This document shows, in pieces, positions 10,003 to 20,933 of a DNA stretch of 64,000 nucleotides. How positions within the stretch are numbered: position 1 is the first letter of the stretch; each line of letters begins with the position of its first letter. Below the pieces are notes generated by a model. It saw nothing but the letters and a program-made list of their open reading frames with translations, ran no database searches and was not told the DNA's origin. The stretch covers positions 930,501 through 994,500 of the forward strand of contig WAID01000015.1 of assembly GCA_016584495.1 (NCBI GenBank). Direction: 5' to 3'. Position numbers and translations under genes: made by a program. This DNA comes from Celoporthe dispersa. Taxonomy: Eukaryota; Ascomycota; Sordariomycetes; Diaporthales; Cryphonectriaceae.

Positions 10003-12354
10003 TTACTTTGGCAGTGAAGACCTACCGTCAGTTTCCCACTCCGTATCTGAAGAGAGGTGTTCTGTATCAATTCGAAACATAACATCATCGCCCATTGTCA
10101 CGGATAGCTCACCATATGGTAGAAATTCCGATACGAGCTGTTCCTCGCCACCACGAAAGATAGACCCGCGACCCTCCCCCGCCCTTGCCAATACAATACT
10201 GACCGTCTCCGCTGCCTTCTTCGCCTCACGAGAGATGGCGCTTCTCCGCATCCAGATCATCCTCGACTTCCGGAGGGCGGCGAGAACCTCTTCCCCCGAG
10301 CCAGCGCCTGTCGCCGATGCAGTAACGAGCACAGGATCATCGTCGCCGTCAAGAATTGGTGGTTCATGATCGACGTCACGCGCCACCTCATTGTGTGTAG
10401 CTGACCACCGGGACAGGTCTCCTTGTCTAGAATATCTTGAAGTTCTAGAGAGCCGAGGGAGGCATCTATGCAAACCTGGCGCGAGTAAGCGTATGGTTCG
10501 ATTGGGACGGTGTCTGGTGGAGGCGTGTCTAAAAAGAGGTATCGCCGATGAAGCATGATCTGGCCTTTGTAATAGAGATGGCGGAGGAAAATTCGAGAGA
10601 CTATGGTTTGGGCGGTGTCCATTACGCTGGCGGCCATTGCTTTCATCCTCAGTGGTTGTGGCAGGCTCGCTTCTGCCGCATTCAGTACCGTGTCGACACG
10701 CACGATCTCTGTGTAGTCATGTGGCTCGACAGCTGCGGTCATGGTAGAGATTGTGCCCAGAACCGTCAATAGCCTTCGTCTTGCGATGAGCCCAAGCGTC
10801 GTGGTCACTTCGGTCTCTGGTCGGCTCGCGGGTAGCTCTTTCGTATCGTCATCCAGGTCTGCGTCGTTCAGGTTGCGAGGTTCAGCCGTGTCGTATTGCT
10901 CACCGGATATCATGCATGGCATGCCCATTTGACCCGAAATGAGGATATCACCCAACAACACTGTAGACCACAGCCTCCGCCGCATCTCGCCCTGCACCGG
11001 GGATATGTGCCGAAAGTGACGCGGGTCACGATGGTAGCCCATACGACGGGCGAGGCTGACTGCGAGCCCGTGAAGGAACCAGGTGTCCTTATAGGCGTCG
11101 GAGCGCATAATGAACTCGATATAGACATAGTTGTGCATGGTCTCTAGAACATAAGAGCCAGGGTTGGTATACTCGCCCAGTATCAGACACTGCGCAACTC
11201 TCAAGCGATACAGCCCGATTTGGTGCGCTTGCTGCTGGTGGGCCTTGACGCCTGGGTCGGCATCATGTGCGTCCGACGCCAGAAGAGCCAGGCACATCAT
11301 GCTAAAGAGGAGGCCCAGCCAGATGATGGGGGTGCTATATGGGTCAGTCCAGAACGCTCCATACTGTGTTTTCCTTGGTCAGCGTTGCGATCAATGGTAA
11401 CTGCGCTGGTTGTTGGCCCCTTACCTCACGCAAGAACGTTGGCCCATGGGCAGCGGCTAGACCGCAGAAGTCACGTCAATTTGGGCATCCATCCTGGGGT
11501 AGAAGGGTCACATACAACAAGCTACCAGGTCCAGGCGACTGAAGAATCGCGAGATATACCTATCCACGACAGCCTTCGGTGGCAAAGAAGCCAAGATGTC
11601 AGATCGTGAGTTAGGCTTGGGACAGCCGTACAAGAGCAGCGCATGCTTCACATCAGGATTGTCCAAGCCATCATTGGAGGCAGCTAGCGGAGTAGTGGCC
11701 AGCCTGCTATCTTCCTCACGGTCAAAGTGAGCCTTCAAGTCGGCAATGCTATCCAGAATCGCAGCCCAGTGGTCGCTCACGATGTAGTGAGCTTCTGAGC
11801 CACTGACCCTCATGCTGCCAGCATCCGACCGCCCACTAATGGGTGTCGTGGACTCGCTTTCTATCTCATCTGGCTTCCTAACACTCTCCGATGCAAGACT
11901 TGAAGTTGAAAACGAAATAGGGTCTGAAAGTGTGGTGTCCAGCCTGGTCTGATGTCCCGGAGTGGGCGCGGGCGCGGGGGCGAGGGATTTGACCAGCCGT
12001 TCTAGGTGGACGATGCGGTCGATCAGGCTGGGTATGGCCGGAGCCTGCTGTGCGGAGGGTAGAGCCACCCCGCTATTCTCTGCATAGATGCAGATGTGGC
12101 CCCGTAGGAGGCACCCAGTGCAAGAGGGCTGCTTGCGATCACATCGCAATCTCGAATTCGAGAGCAGCAGGTATCAGCCTGAGTAGCTGTCTTCAAATGA
12201 GGGCGGTCCAGACTCACTTGCGCCGGCGGCAGACATTGCACGAGAGCTGAGGTTTATCTCGTCGACGACTGGGAGGAGGCCGTGGCCGTGAGATGGAGTC
12301 GAGTCCGGTCTTGTCTTGGTGGCTCGACTGGCTGATTGAGGTTGGCGTTTCCAT
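10003..12354 (-). CDS. Zn2Cys6 transcription factor with fungal-specific TF domain (frame break)
   Basis: Four exons on the minus strand: 12354-12218, 12150-11516, 11456-11425, 11363-10003, about 721 residues. The zinc cluster is split by intron 1: CNVCRRRK joins LRCDRKQPSCTGC, with canonical spacing of the six Cys. The fungal-specific TF domain follows (HGPTFLREYGAFW, then PIIWLGLLFSMM, GEMRRRLWSTV, LGDILISGQMGMP). The 32-nt third exon is needed to keep this domain continuous. One frame break sits at the C5 run 10293-10297 (plus strand): LCSLLHRRQALAR continues as EEVLAALRKSRMIW only if one base is added. A nuclear regulator; its position at the end of the tailoring-gene group suggests a pathway-specific activator, which is inference. 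Confidence 0.87.
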
Positions 12355-13156
12355 GACTGTTGTCGACAGATGATGCGTGGCTACTCTGACACATACCAAA
12401 AATGTACCAGCCCGAGAGGTCCAGAAAAAGAGAAGGACTAATAAGTCATAATCTCGATGCTCGAAATTGAGTCCCAAGAGGGGGGAGGATCAGACCCTCA
12501 GCTGTGCGAGTAGATGACTGGTGATAAATAGTAACGACGATGCATTTGCAACTCAACCACTTCTGGTATGGTCTTGCCGGGCTTGTATCTCATTTGCAAA
12601 TTCATCATCCTCACCGCACCCTTTCCCGATCTCCCGACCATCCGACCCTCCGTCTCCTTATATCCGGTGCTTCTCGCAAAAAGGTTAACCACAGCAGGCG
12701 CGATCCACGACGACCGGTGGCACGTAGCGCATGACGGCGACACCTTCATCTCCAACGTTTCGACGTTTCGTCCAGAAGAGAATATAAAAGCCACTGCACC
12801 CTCTTCTCACTCTAGTCGCGTCCGTAGGCCTTCACTTCACCAATCGAACCCCTGGATTCGTGCCTGCTAGCACCGCGCCTTGACGTCACTGCAACCACGA
12901 CGTGCGACTAGAAGCAGGGTTTAGATATTAGATATGACGAAGGGGGCGTCAAGGCTGCGAAATATGTAAGTGAAAGAGAGAGAGAGTATGCGTGAGTGAC
13001 CTTGGTGTATTAAAATGTTGCGTGAGTAGCTAAGACATAAGGAGTTGAATGCGCACTGCCACTGTGGCGTGGCACTCGGACGATCTCATCATCCACACTG
13101 TTTTCTTTCATTAAGAAATTAATACAACTCTCACTCACTCCGATTAACAAGAAATC
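12355..13156. other. intergenic, upstream of the Zn2Cys6 gene
   Basis: About 800 bases upstream of the regulator. No supported gene; small overlapping ORFs on both strands between 12.5 and 12.9 kb lack domain signals. A short GA repeat lies near 12972-12985. Confidence 0.4.
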
Positions 13157-13456
13157 ATGTCTCTGAGTAAAGGTAAATGAAATCAATTCCATGCCAGACC
13201 CAACATTTCCATTCCAGACACCTTGTGCTGAGACGTGCCGCTTGAAATAGATACCGCCGAAGCCACTACCGCGGCCGGCGATGCTCTTGAAAAGGCGGAG
13301 GCAAAGAAAGAGAGTGGCCCTTCTGCTACTGAAGGATTCAAAGGAGAGGAGGCCTTGGACGAGGCTATTGGCGATACCGGTGGAGATGATCCAGAGGTTA
13401 CGTCTGCAGCTGATGATCCGCTCGAGAAGGCCGAGGCAACGAAGGAGTCCACTTGA
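13157..13456 (+). CDS. possible small acidic protein
   Basis: A speculative two-exon model: ATG at 13157 (MSLSK), donor GTAAAT at 13173, acceptor at 13232, exon 2 13233-13456, giving about 79 residues. The protein is rich in Glu, Ala, Lys and Asp and has an internal repeat: DALEKAEAKKES near the start and DDPLEKAEATKES at the end. I recognise no family. The internal repeat in one frame argues for coding, but there is no other support. Confidence 0.3.
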
Positions 13457-13711
13457 ATGCCATATGTGATGAAGCGATAGGAACAAAGTCATCGGCAGAA
13501 GAATCACATACTGCCGTGTATACGTATAGTTCTTCCATATTGTAATAGGTACAAAGTTGTTGACCCTGAAAATATCCTGGACAAGACGAAGAACACGACT
13601 TGGCCTAGCGAGCCTATACAGGCAGGCTTGGGTCCAGCGTGTACATACAGCGCGCTGCTTTCAGATGTCTTGAATTGATTCACATACTCAGATATCATAC
13701 ATCATTCCCAC

Positions 13712-15091
13712 CTATGCATCAGCCGGATTTTGCGTCTCCGTAGTCATCGCTCCCTCCACGGCCATAGCCTTTTCTCCCTCAGCCGGCACGGTCTTTTCCG
13801 CCTTACCAGCACCGCGAGCTCGCTGCTTCGCCAGCTTCGCGGCCCTCTTCCGCTCCTCCGCAATCTTGTCCTTCTCCTTCTCCGCCTTCACCAGCTCCTT
13901 GTCCGCCTTGATCTGCTTGATCCTCTCCTCCCTCCTCTGCCTCCTTGCCCGGAACCTGGCCTTGCGCCCACCAAGTTTCCACGGCGCTGTGTACATCGTC
14001 CTGCTCACCAGCCGTCCTATGGCAGCGTTGCTCTCCGAGTATGCGTAGTTGCGCGGGTTGAGGTGCAGCACCTTGGTGCGCCGGCGCTCGAGCCAGCGCT
14101 TCTGGATGAAGCCAAGGGGGAGGGCAAACTTCTTTTCTTAGACCGTGTACGCTTCTGTCCGGGGGCGACCTCGCCCCCGTGAGCTGCGGTGGCCTGACCT
14201 GCGAACGTGTCTGCGGAGATCGGCTCGTCGCCAGCCCCCGCTGCAGCTGGAGAGGACAATGGTGCGTTTTGACCCTCCTTCGCCGCGTTGGCCGCGGCGA
14301 CAGCCTGGTGCGCCTCAGCCAGCTCCCTCTTCTTATCTTTCGACCACAGACTCTTCTGTAATTTTTCGATGTTGTAGAGGCCACCCTTGCGTAGCACGCG
14401 GGTGGGGATGCCGCTGGGCGACACTGCATCGCTGGGGCCCTTCGAAGGCTTGCGCACGTGGGCGACCATCCCCAGTTTCCTTCGTCTCGGCTCGTTCCTT
14501 GGGTAGGGAAGTGTGTCCTCCTTGTTGAAGGCGACGCCGATGTATTGGCGGTCCGGGTGCAGCTCCGGATCGCGATAGTACTTCACGTAGCCCGCCGCCG
14601 TGGCGTGGATTGTGTGGTCGCGCCCGCGGAGGGCATTCTCGCCTGGGTGCCAGATTGTGCCGCGCTGCTTGAAGATGATATTACCGGGGATGACATATTG
14701 GTCTATTATGAGGTGAGAAGTAGTGGAGCTGTCAGCTTGGTTCAACGGTATGTCGTATGTGATTCAGATGCGCTCGTTCATGTCGTGGACAGGAACTGGT
14801 GTCTGTGCAGGCAGTATGCGATGGTGGCTGCTGCTACATACCGCCAGTCTTCTTCGCACCCAGCTTTTTCGCTAGCGTTTTCTTGTTCGGTATCCTGTAC
14901 GCTCCCTGCGACTTGACACTGGCATACCTCCTTCCCTCGATGACTCCATTCCCATCTGCTGATCTTGTTGGTATCAGTAATGAGGGTAACGCAGGTCGTA
15001 TCGGTAGTGTGAATGTCGCTAGGACCGGTCTGTATCCGCCGTTGATAACAGCAGCCTGTAGTGGCCGCTGTAATTGGGGGAGCCGCATCAT
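13712..15091 (-). CDS. MRP7: mitochondrial large-subunit ribosomal protein bL27m (frame break)
   Basis: Two exons, 15091-14842 and 14702-13712, about 413 residues; a second ATG follows at once at 15088. An N-terminal basic, Arg-rich mitochondrial presequence precedes RYASVKSQGAYRIPNKK. The bL27 core spans the splice: LAKKLGAKKTG joins DQYVIPGNIIFKQRGT, followed by WHPGENALRGRDHTIHA. The long C-terminal extension, typical of fungal bL27m (yeast MRP7), contains LNPRNYAYSESN and a Lys/Glu-rich coiled coil. A frame break lies at the T4 run 14133-14136 (plus strand): the frame ending in RTRSKK must gain one base to continue as KFALPLGFIQKRWLERR. A short intron is a less likely alternative. The protein acts in the matrix near the ribosomal peptidyl-transferase centre. 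It diverges from LCL2. Confidence 0.9.
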
Positions 15092-15413
15092 GGGTTGAGG
15101 TGTGTTGCGAGCTCCCTCTCCGAAAAAAAGGCGTTGCGCGTATGCTATTTGCTTCTCACGATGAGCTTCGCGAAAATTGTCGTCGCTCTAGCATTAGGTG
15201 GCTGACTCAGCAAGACGATAACGATAAGAGCTCGAGCGCGAGCCGGCGCTGTGGATTTGGCCAACTTGCTCCTGGCAGGGGGATGGATGACTTGACGGTG
15301 TCTTTAAACAAGTCTGTAGAACGATTGCTTTGTGTGTTAATCTTGCAACTCAACGCCACTGAATTGTCTTTTTCGTTTTCAATCTTTTTCCAACACAGTT
15401 GCCTAAAGACGAA
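15092..15413. promoter_or_regulatory. divergent promoter, bL27m / LCL2
   Basis: These 322 bases separate two divergently transcribed housekeeping genes and are the only place for both promoters. Pyrimidine-rich sequence precedes the LCL2 start (15355-15405). No specific factor site recognised. Confidence 0.4.
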
Positions 15414-15849
15414 ATGCATTTCCTACTTTCCCTCTCGCTCCTCTTCGCACTGCTGGGGCTCGCTAGCGCACAGTTCAACTTCTTCGAGCAGATGTTTGGC
15501 GGTGGCGGCGGCGGCGGCCAGCAGCAACACCAGCAGCAGCAGAACGTCCCCTCGGACTCGTCATTCTACAGATCACAAGTCGACAGGGGTAAGATATCTC
15601 TCCCTCTCTCTACAGTCGAATCCCTGTGCTTCGCTGACCTTGGTCCGGGAAACAGCGTACTGCAACAACTATCTATGCCCCGACACCCTCGCCTGCGTCC
15701 ACTTCCCACACCACTGCCCCTGCGCTTGGCCTAGTCACGAGGACAAGTTCGAGCTTGCGGACGGACAGCGGGTCTGTGTGTCCAAGGGCGGTTTTAAGGA
15801 AGGAGAGGCGGCTCGAAAGGTTGAGTTGGCAAGGAAGGGATTGCTGTGA
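15414..15849 (+). CDS. LCL2: Long chronological lifespan protein 2 (LCL2)
   Basis: Two exons, 15414-15588 and 15656-15849, 122 residues. A signal peptide (MHFLLSLSLLFALLGLASA) is followed by QFNFFEQMFGGG, a Gly/Gln/His-rich stretch and PSDSSFYRSQ. After the intron, AYCNNYLCPDTLACVHFPHH and KFELADGQRVCVSKGG, then the closing EAARKVELARKGLL, match the LCL2 family end to end including the conserved Cys. Yeast LCL2 is linked to ER-associated degradation and chronological lifespan. ATG at 15414 is chosen because the signal peptide starts there. Confidence 0.95.
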
Positions 15850-16443
15850 GGACACTTGGCGTGCGAAAGTCGTACATGCAGTGCATGGCAAGCCGGTCTA
15901 TTGGACGGACTCTACTGAGGAGCCGCGGCGCAGAGAAACAAAAAGTCCTACAGTGATAATTACTATCGAGTGAATAGGATTTTTCCGTTTTTGGCGACGC
16001 ACGAAGACGCCAGGGTAGAATTCTGTTGGCACTCGGCCCATTGCATTGCGATCACTTCAATCACCGAGTCAACTCTTGGTATCATAAAGCGCTTATACCC
16101 ATGAAATTCAAAAAAGAAGAAAACAACTCAAATCGAGGCGATTGCTGTGTAGGCTACAAGCCTCGTAACGACGACAGATATCTTGCCGCTGCCCTCCCGA
16201 GTCCCAGCATGTTCTGCGTCGTGTGTGTGCATAACCGCGTGCTTATTGCCATTCTGGCATCTGTAGTTGCATCGTATTCTCGTCCGACCCCAAAAGCAAC
16301 ACACAAGCACGATGTTTCCAAGTAGGTCGTGATGCCCATCCGCCTTTCGCCGTAAGGTGACCTCAAGATAAATTGATTGCTAATGACAGAAACGCTGATG
16401 CCGCAGTCCCACCTATGTGCCTTGTTGCGGTCAACCGGCTTTA
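15850..16443. other. intergenic, convergent 3' ends
   Basis: Between the LCL2 stop and the stop of the phosphatase inhibitor gene on the minus strand. No supported gene or repeat. Confidence 0.45.
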
Positions 16444-17348
16444 TCAACTTTTTCCACCAAAACTCTGGCATTCAGGCAGAACCGCCGTTAACTCCAGTCG
16501 GCAGTGGAGGCACGGGGGGACAGCACTACCGTTCCCCTCTTGATCGTCTCCATCCTCCTCGTCGACCAGCTCATCGAGGTCCTCAGGGTGGCCCAGGAAC
16601 TGGGTGACCTCCTTCATCTCGTAGTGCTTCTTCCTCATCTCCTCAAAGCGGCGGTGCTTCTCCCGCTCCTCAGGCGACAGGCCTGCCTGCTCCTCGTCAT
16701 CGACAACGTGCACACGACTGCCACTGCCGCTATGCTTGCGCTTATTATTGGCCAGCTCTACCTCGTCGAGCGGGATCTCGGGGACGGCCTCCTCCGGCTC
16801 GCCGAGCGACATGGCGGGAATCTCGTCCTCATTCTGGCCCTTTGCCGCCTTGCCCTTGTCGCGGACTCCGCCGGCACCGCCCGCCGCCCCGCCGACGGGC
16901 TCGTCGTCATCGCTAGGGTCCTCCGTAGGGTCGTAGTGTTTCGCGTAGGGCGTCTTGGGCTCCGTGATCTTCATGGTGCTCGTTCGCTCCTGCTCGGTCA
17001 GGTACAGGTTGGCCTCGTCCCACTTGATGCGGGGGTCAGCCTCCTCGTTGGGGTCTGCGACGGAGGGCGTGCGGGAGCTCAGACGTCGGGCGCCGCCTGG
17101 GCGGCTGCCCGCGGTCGAAGAGAGCGCCGGTGGCCTGCATTGATCTTGGTGTTCTCGATGGTGACCTCTTTCTCAGACACAGGGGGATCGGGAGATGCGC
17201 TGTTGGCGGCCTGCGGGAAGCTGCTGGTCGCGTTGGGCGAGATGGGAGGCGAGCGCTGGAAGGAGTTCTTGAGGATTCCCTTGGGCCGTTTGACGTTGGG
17301 TGGTGGTGGCGAATGAGAAACAGGGCTGGTATCTTCGACCGCTGCCAT
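16444..17348 (-). CDS. GLC8: protein phosphatase inhibitor 2 (Glc8/IPP-2 family; frame break)
   Basis: About 301 residues once one base is added. Seen in order: KRPKGILKNSF, the KGILK motif that docks protein phosphatase 1; IKWDEANLYLTEQER; MKITEPKTPYAKHYDP with the conserved phosphorylatable Thr-Pro (TPY); and the helix FEEMRKKHYEMKEV that corresponds to the inhibitory HYNE segment. The C-terminus is very acidic. The protein regulates PP1 in cytosol and nucleus. A frame break lies between KINAGHRRS and RLSSRTPSVAD, somewhere in 17090-17125, where GC-rich short runs occur; one base must be added. Intron solutions do not fit phase or minimum length. Start at 17348 is the first ATG giving the conserved N-terminal part. 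Confidence 0.88.
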
Positions 17349-20300
17349 GTCTGCAAGTATCTGAAGGCGGCTTGTTGTGCGTGTTGTACAATATCTGGTA
17401 GTTTGCGGGTCGTATGACGCGAGAAGGAGAAGAGAGGTTGGGGAGGGGCGGAAGTTAACAGGTGTGGAGAGAGCAGCAGAATGACGATATTCTTGAGGTG
17501 CGGCAGCTAGGGCGAGGTTGCTTGGTACCAAGCCAGTATCTGGTGGGGCTTTTTGTATTTGGGGCCAGTTGATCAAGGTTGACTGCGGGGTTGGGGGAGG
17601 GGGGCTGCTCTACACAGGGGTTGGGTGGTGGGTAGGCTGCCGTCGAAGAGCTGCTGGGCCAGAACAAATCTTGGCTTGTGGGCTGTCAAACTGGAGTGTG
17701 TTCTCCTGGAAACAGAAAAACATGCGTTCACCTGAGTTTTCGAGATGTTTCCGCTGACACCTTGCAGGGTTCTTAGGTCAGCAGACCTGCGAGCCTGTTG
17801 CAGAGTCTCCCTCCTTTGTCTGGCGATCACGTTCTTGAGCTTTGAGCAGATGAGAAGACTCGTCAGCAGACCGCAAGGCCGTCCAACGTCCGATGACCAG
17901 GCTCGAGGTTTGACCGAATGGGCTGGATAAGCTCTCGTCGGTGTTTCAAGCACGCATGCTGATAGGCTCATCTATAGCCAGACTCAAATTACAAGATCAT
18001 CTACGATACCGTTCTATCTTGCTGTGGAATATGAGTCGAATGAGAGCGCTCTTTGGGGGAGGGGGAGGAGGGGAGATGCTGATGCGGAAGTCCTGTTCAC
18101 GCGCCGCCCTAGTGTTGTTGGACTGTTCCTTATCAGACCGTATCAGCGATTCTCGTTGAGGGAGGTACCGCTCAGCTCATTTTCGCCCATGTTTAGCGGC
18201 TTGGACATGATAGGGATACTTCTCATCAGCTACTATCTGATGGTCGTTGTTACTGGTTGCCCTAAGCCTTGACGGGTGATGTCCCAGATGTTTTGCATCA
18301 GTTCTTTGCGGCGGCGGTGCAGTTTGATAACCTTAGTGGCTCCGGCTGAATGGGATATCACCCCTTCCTGGCACAAGCCTGTCATCATATCACGACATTT
18401 CCACCTCTCGCGCACCGCACCACGTTGTTCTGCAGCGACTATTGAGTGCTGACAGGCACCAACCGAAGCCGATGGCCCAGTAATTGCCCAGCAGATCGTG
18501 CAGCGCCAATGCGAACTACTGCAGCTCTGACATGACCTGATGTCCTGCTCACGTGGCCCGATACTGTAGGCTGGAATCGTCTGGCGATTATGATGCGACC
18601 ATGGACACTGCGACTGTTGGAAGATTGGGGGAATCTGTAGTCGACCCCCTCCCCTCTCGAAACCCTTCCATTTTCTTTTCTCTTCCTTCTTGAGTCGGAT
18701 TGCTCCATACAATTTCGCTACAGTAGCCTTGTCTAAGTCACTGCAGCCTTGCCATCCCCCACCCCGTCACAACACCCAGGTCCACAGCCAGCTCCCTTAA
18801 CAGCACATTTCACAGGAGCACGTAATACTTGATATATATCAGGAGCATTGCGGCTGATGCATGTGGAGATATCATCAGCTTCGGTTCATCTAAGCCATCA
18901 TGGCCAATGCAGAATTTTCTTATATCCCGACACTAAGCATTGAAAGCTGAAAGTGGCCACAGCGAACTCCAATCCTTCCAAGCCTTGCGTATGGTCCCCG
19001 CCACAGATTCATTTGCATCCATTACGAAGGAGTATCAGGCATTGGTGATTGTAATTCGAAGATAACTGGAGTATAAAGGTCATGCTACCTACTCCATCAA
19101 GATCATGTACTTCACGATAGGGATCTCGTGCACAGCATGTAAGTTGCTCAGTCGCCTTCATGATGAAAAGCCAACCTTGTGAGCAGCCAGTATTATGGAT
19201 TAATACATGAGATGTGGGCGTTATGATCTCAAACACAGTAACCGCAATGCTAAATCAATAATTCCTTTGATCAGGAGGCGAAGGCCCTCGTCATTATTTT
19301 GTGCTTCTTATTGTTCGTATTTGCTTAAGTAGCCAGATCTTAAACAAAACAAACTTTCCTCATAACGAGAAGCCATTGTACTCGAACAAACTCTTTACCA
19401 CCCCCCAGTCTAAGCACATCGTAGTTCAATCGCTTATTTTTTTTTTAAAAAAAAAACAAGAAAAGAGCAGGATTTCCACCAGCGGTGACAACTTTGAATT
19501 ATTAAACACAGATCTCAATGAGGTGATTGCCCAGATGCAGTGATGCAGGTACAAGATAAATAACTTCACATCCATTCCTGATACTCCACGGCTGCCGGAA
19601 ACATTCCATCTGCTACGTGCCCCGAATGATAGCTAAGCGAATTGACAAATATAGTGTGCCCTTCAAGAGCAAAGTTCTAACTCGGATTAGGGACGCATGG
19701 ACTAGTATAGAAATCAAATGGCTGGCTGAACTTCTCACTACGATTTTGCAAAGCCTCTCTGAAATTAGAAGTCGAACATGAAAATGTCGAATTCGAACGC
19801 GGCGAAGCGGTAATATCTGACGGGCTGTGTATGTGTGTGAATGAGATGCCACCGCCGTGTCAACGAATGTAGATAGCTAGGAGCATTTAGTTGGACACTC
19901 TGTCGGTGGATTGATAGAAAACCTAATAGGAATCGCGATTGCGATACCGATATTGTGGTTAAGTGACTGGTGGAGGGTTCCTACGGGATGCGGAATTGGG
20001 GGATCATGGCCCCCAACATGTATTTTTGGACCAAAGCCACGCAACCTTTGGCCCAGTTCCGGAATTACGCCCGTGCTCTCGCAGGTTCCCGGTCGTGCAT
20101 CGGCATTTGTCCCCAATAAGGGATACACAAGAAGCCACGGAAACGTTAATTCTTTACCGACCGCTCAATAAGGGGTAGATTGCCATCATTCTGCTAGCAC
20201 CCTCCATCTTGCGTGCCTAGGTGTCTAGAGCTTAGGTACTCAAGTGTATAGGTTTTGCAGCCACGCCTGTTCAACCTCCCAAATGCTTTTGGGCAGCAGT

Positions 20301-20933
20301 CTCAATCATATCAAACATTTTCAAAGAACCACGGCAATATGGACCAAGGCTTGCTCGTTTGAGTTGATCAGGCGGCTTCAGGTCACCCAACGACCATGTC
20401 TAGAGCTGCCTAGTAAAACCAAATTCACACCTGATAGATCGCTTTTGGTGTATCACAGGATTTAATAAAGGCGTATGGATGAAACTGCAGAAAGAGTGAA
20501 GCTGAAGTAATGGATGCCCAGAAGCGGAAAGGCTGACACTTAGAGGGATTCAGAAACACCCACGACCGACGCTGTGGCAAGATCCCTGCCCTAATGGGGG
20601 TCCAACTGCATGTAATCCCGACGGCTATGTCATGATCTTGCGTCTCACGAGAACCAACATGCAGATTGATGAAGCAGGATTAGCCGTGGCTCCGCTAGTT
20701 TGCATGAATTGGAACATTAGATTCCTTTGCGAACTGAAAATAAGGTTGTGATTCCACAGAGAAACTGATATGAACCTTTCACAGGGCTGCGGCTACATAT
20801 CAACTATGATACATAGACTGAGCAGGCCCAGGCCCATATGGAGTTGCCGTTGTAACAACCAAACAGAATCAGTAGATCCCATACATTCACTACATTCTAT
20901 GTTTCCGTCTCTCCTTCCGTGAGAATTGTCACC
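17349..20933. other. 3.6-kb region without a supported gene
   Basis: Contains only short ORFs on all frames, none with recognisable domains. The ORF at 18233-18712 (-) is the longest but looks random. A poly-T/poly-A patch is at 19438-19460. Part may be long 5' flanking DNA of the genes at 17348 (-) and 20934 (+). Confidence 0.45.

Noticed and set aside
18233..18712. 159-codon minus-strand ORF
   Set aside because: Composition and lack of any motif look random; no intron structure or neighbour supports it.
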